A stretch of 45,283 nucleotides of DNA. Origin: JBHICC01 sp046759385. Lineage in GTDB: Bacteria; Pseudomonadota; Gammaproteobacteria; Acidiferrobacterales; SPGG2. This document shows, in pieces, positions 39,971 to 45,283 of the stretch. Location of the stretch: positions 1 to 45,283 of the forward strand of contig JBHICC010000022.1 in the NCBI GenBank assembly GCA_046759385.1, in the 5' to 3' direction. The notes beneath the pieces were generated by a model. The model made no database searches. It saw only the letters and a program-made list of their open reading frames with translations, and was not told the DNA's origin. How positions within the stretch are numbered: position 1 is the first letter of the stretch; each line of letters begins with the position of its first letter. The position numbers and the translations under genes were made by a program.

Positions 39971-41815
39971 TCAGGTAGTAAGGCGGGCGCGTTTGGCAGC
40001 AAGCTCTTCGGCGGTAATCCGAAGGAATCGCATTGGTTCGTTATAACCCTTGAGTTCAGCAACCTCTTCCCGCGGAGAGAATTCTGCGAGCACGGGCGCA
40101 ACGCCCGCGTCTCTCGCTAATTCTTGTGAAATCACTATGTCACCACCTTCGCTTTGACTTTCCAAGCGCGCTGCCTTGTTGGCGGCGGTGCCGTAGTAAT
40201 CGAGTCGATTATTCAGCGTAACTGAAATACACCTTCCAACGTGGAGCCCTAGCTTGATGACAACTGCCTCCTTGCCCGAGGTGGCGTTGAATTGGTCAAA
40301 ATCGTTATGGAGTTGGACGCCACAACGCAACGCATCCGCCGGATTCGCGAAAGCACCCATAATGGCATCACCAATGGTTTTGACGATAGTGCCATTGTGT
40401 TCACGCACAGCCTTGCCGATTATGGCGTAGTGCTGCCGGACCAGGCTGTAGGCCTGTGGGTCGCCAATGCGCTCGTAGAGGGCCGTTGACCCCTTGAGGT
40501 CTGTAAACATGAGTGTGATGTAGTCGATGTCCACGTTGTCACCGGGTCGTAGAACCTCTTCGCTAAACAGATCGCGGAAAGCCTGCAAAGCTGTAGCCCT
40601 GTGGGCGGTCAATGCGTCGCACATCCACGCTCGTTCCTCAACAATGAAAGTGAGCGGTCGGCCTGCCTTGTTATTAAGGACTACCGTGTCCGGGGCTGAT
40701 GGTGGCCCGGCTGACACTGTTTTTCCGTCGGCAATCACTTCTGGAAAACAACCTGTATTCCATTGGAGCGTATGCTCACCATCCGGCTCCAAGGTGCGTA
40801 GACGATAGTTTCCATGGGGCAAATCGATCGCGATTTGGCGCCGCTCTCCGGGCTCGAGAGTTAAATGCAGCTTGATATGAGGTGTGCTCATGGGGCCAAA
40901 CAGACAGTACTCGCCACCCTCTAATGGGCGAATCGAGGTCGCTGGATAAAAGGCAAGCTCGACGTTGTTGGAGTACTCGCGGTCGTAATCGATGTTGCAA
41001 GAAGAACAGTGGCTGCCCGTGGGAAGCTGGTCGAGCGCGAGCACTGACTGCTTTCCAACTTGACAACGCGGACACAGCAAGTCCCAGCGCAGCGCAAGCA
41101 ATCCCTGCTTCGCGGCTTCAAGGCAGACTTCTATTGCATGGCGTTCGGGTGCCTGCCACTTGCGCGCGAGCTTAAGCGGACGGATCGTCCAGACGTCGAC
41201 CTCTTGCCGGTTAAGCACGTACTCGGCGAGCTTCGCAGCGAGGCCGTGGTCGTGCGGGGTTGCTTCGATCTTTGCCACAAGGCTGGCGGCGCGCGCACTC
41301 GCTCCGGGTGTTAGCTTAGGCGGTTTACAATCAAATTCGGTTTCGCGTCGACCTTGAATGAACTCACGGGCGTTATTGGCGAGTGGACCAAACGTTCTTC
41401 CTACTTGATGCAGAAATCCCATCGCCATAATCAGACGACCAAGCCAATTGGCCGGTTCTATTTCGACAGTGTATTCACAGCGACAGCTATGTGCTTCCGG
41501 TACAAGCTTAAGGTCCGCGCACAGTGATTTGAGTGGTCCGTTTCTGAAAGAGCGGCAATGCCGGAACCACTGGTAATCGATCCAGTTTACAGGGTGCTCC
41601 TCCCATTCCAGTTTGAACGGACCGGCACGGGCGCGGCCGAAATAGCGCACCGAGCCATCGGCTTGTGGAATCTCCAGCACTTCGTGCTTCGGCAGGCGAG
41701 CTGCCTCATTAGTGCGGGCCGTATCGGCGACCACCGGCCAGACCTTTTCCGCCGGACTATCAAAATGCCAAACCCATGTTCGTGTCTTGGCTTTTCTCAT
41801 CGGCCATCTTGCCAT
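39971..41815 (-). CDS. soluble adenylate cyclase with SRPBCC and zinc-ribbon regions
   Basis: A 614-residue protein without membrane helices. Residues 10-150 look like an SRPBCC/START lipid-binding-type domain (WVWHFDSPAEKVWPVVADT). Residues 180-430 hold a DUF5939-like region with a zinc ribbon, Cys248, Cys251, Cys270 and Cys273. Residues 430-600 are a class III cyclase with metal Asp439 and Asp483, purine-selecting Lys479 (KTIGD) and Asp539 (LDYYG), and Asn546 and Arg550, a complete adenylate-cyclase set. It should make cAMP in response to a small hydrophobic ligand or partner. It is divergent from the epimerase gene. Confidence 0.9.
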   Translation of the reverse strand: MARWPMRKAKTRTWVWHFDSPAEKVWPVVADTARTNEAARLPKHEVLEIPQADGSVRYFGRARAGPFKLEWEEHPVNWIDYQWFRHCRSFRNGPLKSLCADLKLVPEAHSCRCEYTVEIEPANWLGRLIMAMGFLHQVGRTFGPLANNAREFIQGRRETEFDCKPPKLTPGASARAASLVAKIEATPHDHGLAAKLAEYVLNRQEVDVWTIRPLKLARKWQAPERHAIEVCLEAAKQGLLALRWDLLCPRCQVGKQSVLALDQLPTGSHCSSCNIDYDREYSNNVELAFYPATSIRPLEGGEYCLFGPMSTPHIKLHLTLEPGERRQIAIDLPHGNYRLRTLEPDGEHTLQWNTGCFPEVIADGKTVSAGPPSAPDTVVLNNKAGRPLTFIVEERAWMCDALTAHRATALQAFRDLFSEEVLRPGDNVDIDYITLMFTDLKGSTALYERIGDPQAYSLVRQHYAIIGKAVREHNGTIVKTIGDAIMGAFANPADALRCGVQLHNDFDQFNATSGKEAVVIKLGLHVGRCISVTLNNRLDYYGTAANKAARLESQSEGGDIVISQELARDAGVAPVLAEFSPREEVAELKGYNEPMRFLRITAEELAAKRARLTT

Positions 41816-41900
41816 AGTGCCCGGCGCTATTTTTTAACGCATTGCTGCGGGGGGCAAGCGGGGTTGCTATGGTAGTGCACGTGAACCATGGAGAAACAGT

Positions 41901-42797
41901 ATGAATATTCTTGTGACCGGTGGTACCGGCTTTATCGGTAGTGCGCTGTGTAAGCGACTATTGGCCAAAAGTCATGAGGTAGCGGTACTAACGCGCAATG
42001 GATCGCGGGCACAGAAACGGCTGGGCGCAAGCGTGACCGCTGTCGAATCACTCGATGGGCTAGACCCAAGCAAGGTGCCCAACGCCATCATTAATTTAGC
42101 TGGCCTGAGTCTCGGTAGCGGTCGTTGGACAGAAGGGCTAAAGCGAGCGTTTCTCTCCAGCCGAGTCGGCACAACGCGCCGCGTGGTGGAGTATATCGCC
42201 GCGAGTAAGGCGGTTCCGGAAGTATTGATAAGCGGCTCGGCGGTCGGCTATTACGGTGCGCGCGACGCTACGATTCTCGATGAGGACGCCACGCCTGGCA
42301 ATGAGTATCAGACGGAGCTATGTGAGGCGTGGGAAGCGGAGGCGCTGAAGGCTGAGGCGTTCGGGACCCGGGTATGTCTGTCGCGCGCGGGCGTTGTCCT
42401 GGGCAAGGGCGGCGGCGCGCTGAGTTCTTTGCTGCCGCCATTTAAACGAGGGCTCGGTGGCTACGTCGGAACCGGAAGGCAATGGATGTCCTGGATCCAC
42501 ATTGCCGATCTTGTCGCGGTTTATCTACATTTGATCCAGCATGAGTGCTTGAGCGGCGCATTTAATGCCACGTCGCCTCATCCAGTAACCAATCGCGAGT
42601 TCGCCAAGGCACTCGGCGCTACATTGCGCCGACCGGCGCTAATGTGGGCACCCGCATGGGTGGTGCGGGCACTGGTTGGTGAGATGGCGCACCTGTATCT
42701 GACCGGGCAACGCGTTTACCCGAAGAGGCTGCTCGAGTCCGGGTTCGAGTACCAATATCCCAAGCTGGTCGACGCGCTCGCTGATATCGTCGACTAG
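41901..42797 (+). CDS. TIGR01777-family NAD(P)-binding epimerase-like protein
   Basis: A 298-residue protein of the YfcH/TIGR01777 type. VTGGTGFIGSALCKRLL is the dinucleotide site, LISGSAVGYYGARD gives the SxxxYYG signature, and MSWIHIADLVAVYLHL and FNATSPHPVTNREFA are family hallmarks. The reaction is unknown in the family. GGAGAAACAGT ahead of the ATG is a good ribosome site. It is followed by AlaX after about 90 bases and may share a transcript with the editing factors. Confidence 0.92.
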   Translation: MNILVTGGTGFIGSALCKRLLAKSHEVAVLTRNGSRAQKRLGASVTAVESLDGLDPSKVPNAIINLAGLSLGSGRWTEGLKRAFLSSRVGTTRRVVEYIAASKAVPEVLISGSAVGYYGARDATILDEDATPGNEYQTELCEAWEAEALKAEAFGTRVCLSRAGVVLGKGGGALSSLLPPFKRGLGGYVGTGRQWMSWIHIADLVAVYLHLIQHECLSGAFNATSPHPVTNREFAKALGATLRRPALMWAPAWVVRALVGEMAHLYLTGQRVYPKRLLESGFEYQYPKLVDALADIVD

Positions 42798-42886
42798 CCC
42801 GCGGCAAATCGGCGAAACTGCGTTACTATCGGGAACGCAGAACGGCTCTGCAGGTGCGCCTGGGGACGAAACTCTGGAGGATCCAC

Positions 42887-43597
42887 ATGACAGAAGAGTT
42901 ATTTAGGACCGACGCTTATGCTCGCCAATGCGAGGCCGTCGTTACGATCGCAGATGAGAGTGGCGTTACCCTCAACCGCACGGTCTTCTATCCCATGGGC
43001 GGGGGTCAGCCCGGCGACCTTGGGGTACTGCGACGCGCCGACGGTACCACGGTAAAAATCGTAGACACGCGCAAGGGCGAGCAACCAGCGCAGATCGTCC
43101 ACGTCACGGCAGATGGCGCGCCGCTTTTGCAGCCGGGGGACAAAGTGGTAGCAGAGATAGACTGGGACAGACGCTATCGCTTGATGCGCATGCATACCTG
43201 CTTGCACGTGCTGTGCGCGGTCGTGCCGGGCGGTGTAACCGGCGGCTCCGTTCGTGATGGCAGCGGGCGGTTGGATTTTGATCTGCCAGACCAACTATTG
43301 GACAAGGAACAGGTTACAGAACAACTCAACCGAGTGATCGAAGAAAATCATGAAGTTCGTTTTCGTTGGATCACAGACGAAGAGCTGGCGGAAAAACCGG
43401 AGCTTGTGCGGACGATGTCAGTAAAGCCACCAATGGGTCAGGGGCGAGTGCGGTTGGTAGAAATCGAAGGCGTAGACCTACAACCCTGTGGCGGTACCCA
43501 TTTAGCGTCGACTCGCGAGATCGGCCGCGTGCGAGTCTCTAAGATCGAAAAGAAGGGTAAGCACAATCGTCGCGTTAATATCGTCCTCGACCAATAG
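42887..43597 (+). CDS. alanyl-tRNA trans-editing protein AlaX
   Basis: About 236 residues from the ATG at 42887, which has GGAGGATCCAC upstream. It is a free-standing copy of the AlaRS editing domain. Zinc ligands are His103, His107 (MHTCLH), Cys201 and His205 (CGGTHLA). FYPMGGGQPGDLG is the glycine loop of the medium-length AlaX class. It should remove Ser or Gly wrongly loaded on tRNA-Ala in the cytoplasm. The next gene is a second editing domain, 87 bases downstream. Confidence 0.93.
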   Translation: MTEELFRTDAYARQCEAVVTIADESGVTLNRTVFYPMGGGQPGDLGVLRRADGTTVKIVDTRKGEQPAQIVHVTADGAPLLQPGDKVVAEIDWDRRYRLMRMHTCLHVLCAVVPGGVTGGSVRDGSGRLDFDLPDQLLDKEQVTEQLNRVIEENHEVRFRWITDEELAEKPELVRTMSVKPPMGQGRVRLVEIEGVDLQPCGGTHLASTREIGRVRVSKIEKKGKHNRRVNIVLDQ

Positions 43598-43684
43598 CGG
43601 CTAGTAGCAAATTTCAAGTCGCAACGGTCCAGTCCGTCCTATCGATTTCCTTGTCACTTGTACTTGTAACTGCCACTCGCATTC

Positions 43685-44095
43685 ATGAAATTATTAATGT
43701 TTCAAGCGAAGCGCTTTCAATTCAGATCTTTTCTGAAAACGGTGGCGGACGTTGAAGAGCAAGATATTGAGGAAGATCTGCACGAGGTAGCAGTAATCTT
43801 CGTACACGCCGAAGCTGAAGATACATCACGGCGAGATAAGGTACTCTCTACCTTACTCAAGAACGTCAAGTGGATTGCGAACAAGCGGGATTTGCGCAAT
43901 GTCGCCTTGCATTCGTTCACTCACCTGTCCACGAGTAAGGCAGATCCGGGGTTTGCGCAATCCTTGCTGAACGAAGTGGCTGAAAGACTGAGAGCGACCG
44001 GTTATGCGGTATGGCTGACCCCGTTCGGATACACGTGCGAATGGGATCTATCCGTACACGGTGAGTCGTTAGCCAAAGTTTTTAAAGCGATTTGA
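43685..44095 (+). CDS. free-standing threonyl-tRNA synthetase editing domain (archaeal type)
   Basis: A 136-residue protein matching the N-terminal editing domain of archaeal threonyl-tRNA synthetases, a D-aminoacyl-tRNA-deacylase-like fold. VALHSFTHLSTSKADP, WLTPFGYTCEWDLSVHG and GESLAKVFK align with the archaeal FAHLS, APFGYYKAF and GHPLAEL segments. The aminoacylation part is absent, so it would act in trans on Ser-tRNA-Thr. No Shine-Dalgarno precedes the ATG, and the first third is AT-richer than its neighbours. It may have been acquired by transfer. Its partner, AlaX, removes Ser from tRNA-Ala. Confidence 0.85.
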   Translation: MKLLMFQAKRFQFRSFLKTVADVEEQDIEEDLHEVAVIFVHAEAEDTSRRDKVLSTLLKNVKWIANKRDLRNVALHSFTHLSTSKADPGFAQSLLNEVAERLRATGYAVWLTPFGYTCEWDLSVHGESLAKVFKAI

Positions 44096-44111
44096 TGCAC
44101 CCGCCAGCGGG

Positions 44112-45071
44112 CTACGATCGGCTGGTGCCAGCCGCTTTGACACAATTGCGTCCCGCGCGTTTGGCTTGGTAAAGCGCCTCGTCGGCTCGAGCAAAGAGCG
44201 TCTTATCGTTGTCTCTAGCGGTCAGGGCCGCTATGCCCATACTGACCGTCGACCTGATTCTGTTCCCGTTAACGGCACAGACTGCGCCTTCGATCTGGCG
44301 ACGGATGTTCTCCGCGAGCACAGTTGCGCCGCGGCGACCCGTATTGCTCAGGAGCATTGCAAATTCATCGCCACCGAAGCGGGCGAAGATGTCTGATCTT
44401 CTCAGTGACTTTGCTACAGACTCGGCAACCGTTCTTATCAGATGATCGCCGATTTTGTGTCCGTACTGATCATTGACGGCTTTTAGATCATCGATGTCCA
44501 GCAGCACCAAGGACAACGATGTCTTGTGGCGTCGGGCGAGGGAGGTTTCCCTAGGCAGTGCCGCTTCCATCACTGTGCGGTTGTATACACCGGTCAGAGG
44601 ATCCGTAAGGGACGCCTGGAAGGCATTCTTGTACCGCAGGGCGTTGCGCAGCGGATAAGCTAGGCTGCAGAGCAGGAACTCGAGCAGCGCGGTTTCCTTC
44701 TGTGTGAATGGCTTCCCTCGCGTGAAAGTTAGCTGCCCGAGCTCCTGTTTTTCGACTATCAGCCGAAACGTACGGGCGTGCTTGGCGCTGCGCCCCACCG
44801 TCAAATTGATGTCGTCCTCCTCGTTTCGGTAGTGGACGCTGCTGTGAGACACGGTCGCACTTACTTCACGGGAGAACAAGCGCGCCAACTGTTCCAGCTC
44901 CAAGGTCGTTTGCAGCACGGCAACGGTACGCAGCGCCTTGTGAAAACGCGCCTCGCTGCTGTCAGCCCCTTCCCATTTGAGAGCACCAATCTGCTGCACC
45001 AAACCGACGCGCTTGGCCGAGAAATCCAAGGTCTTCGCGGTTTGTCCCTGTCCGTTTGTTCTCAACATCAC
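44112..45071 (-). CDS. diguanylate cyclase with N-terminal GAF-like region
   Basis: A 319-residue soluble protein. Residues 45-145 look like a degenerate GAF-type sensor. A GGDEF domain follows from LTDPLTGVYNR (about 156): metal Asp192 (LDIDDLK), the signature GGDEF at 233-237, and an RxxD inhibitory site at 224-227. It should make cyclic di-GMP and be inhibited by its product. A GTG at 45071 and an ATG at 45068 are both possible starts. It is convergent with the editing-domain gene. Confidence 0.93.
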   Translation of the reverse strand: MMLRTNGQGQTAKTLDFSAKRVGLVQQIGALKWEGADSSEARFHKALRTVAVLQTTLELEQLARLFSREVSATVSHSSVHYRNEEDDINLTVGRSAKHARTFRLIVEKQELGQLTFTRGKPFTQKETALLEFLLCSLAYPLRNALRYKNAFQASLTDPLTGVYNRTVMEAALPRETSLARRHKTSLSLVLLDIDDLKAVNDQYGHKIGDHLIRTVAESVAKSLRRSDIFARFGGDEFAMLLSNTGRRGATVLAENIRRQIEGAVCAVNGNRIRSTVSMGIAALTARDNDKTLFARADEALYQAKRAGRNCVKAAGTSRS

Positions 45072-45283
45072 ACCGCCTGCCGGCCACCCCAGCCAGCTCC
45101 TTTTCAGCTCCTGTTAAAACAACAAGTTAGACGATGGAATTGAACCTGTCCAGGAGGATACATCCCTAATTACCTGTTGGTCTGGGTCAAATACGCTGGG
45201 CATGCGGGTGCGGGCTTCCCCCAGACCCTCCGGTGACCCCTATTTCCGGGTGAGCACAGGCCCCCGGCCCGGAACTACACTCA
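45072..45283. other. window-end region without a supported gene
   Basis: These 212 bases upstream of the diguanylate cyclase hold no recognisable reading frame, tRNA or repeat. GGTCTGGGGG-type strings on the minus strand may be the end of an upstream gene cut by the window. The cyclase promoter should lie here. Confidence 0.35.

Noticed and set aside
43655..43675. Triple CTTGT repeat before the ThrRS-editing gene as an operator
   Set aside because: Units are only five bases with uneven spacing; likely chance.
1..45283. CRISPR arrays, insertion sequences or prophage
   Set aside because: No regularly spaced repeats, transposase, integrase, capsid or terminase genes were seen.

Overview
The window reads as chromosomal DNA of a proteobacterium, most likely an uncultured or little-studied gammaproteobacterium. 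TtcA, a KefB/C-type antiporter, a ferrochelatase with the NDTCC-type cysteine segment, a Cu,Zn superoxide dismutase, RND/EamA transporters and many free-living signalling enzymes all point that way. Base composition is moderately GC-rich with frequent GTG/TTG starts. I see no prophage, insertion sequence, CRISPR array or rRNA. One tRNA-Arg(UCG) lies at the left edge beside what looks like a decayed tRNA 3' end. Most genes stand alone or in pairs, and many are convergent with overlapping ends.

Layout. 0-3.2 kb: tRNA-Arg, a small membrane protein, an e(P4)-like HAD acid phosphatase divergent from a membrane-anchored Nudix hydrolase, and two tandem secreted ankyrin proteins. 3.2-8.8 kb: a PLP-dependent decarboxylase, an Arg/Glu-rich mini-protein divergent from a tiny lipoprotein, a secreted DUF4124 protein, and an isoquinoline-1-oxidoreductase-like molybdenum hydroxylase pair. 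8.8-15.2 kb: ttcA overlapping a frameshifted EamA transporter, a cupredoxin plus membrane class III cyclase operon, cysteine dioxygenase, and an unusual cis-prenyltransferase. 15.2-22 kb: Kef antiporter, a DUF4149 protein, an MMPL/RND exporter, and a GatC/AtzG-like subunit overlapping an amidase. 22-27 kb: sodC, a PfkB-family kinase with a probable CTG start, glutathione peroxidase, CbiX-like chelatase, ferrochelatase and a class V aminotransferase. 27-34 kb: a metabolic island with an aldo/keto reductase, a dienelactone-hydrolase-type enzyme, two ketopantoate-reductase paralogues, a D-threonine-aldolase-like enzyme, a sugar/uronate-type epimerase and a methyltransferase. 34-38.3 kb: inositol-3-phosphate synthase behind a long structured leader, a glycerophosphodiesterase and two uncharacterised proteins. 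38.5-45.3 kb: an amidohydrolase, a large soluble adenylate cyclase with SRPBCC and zinc-ribbon parts, a TIGR01777 epimerase, two adjacent trans-editing factors (AlaX and a free-standing archaeal-type ThrRS editing domain), and a diguanylate cyclase.

Themes. There are three nucleotide-second-messenger synthases (two class III cyclases, one GGDEF protein), a sulfur/oxidative-stress set (CDO, SodC, GPx, TtcA), and a translation-quality pair. No single large novel machine is evident. The items I would follow first are the roughly 270-nt structured leader of ino1, the AlaX plus ThrRS-editing-domain pair, the cupredoxin-linked cyclase carrying Gln/Asn instead of Lys/Asp at its purine-selecting positions, and the palindromic operator next to the DUF4124 gene.
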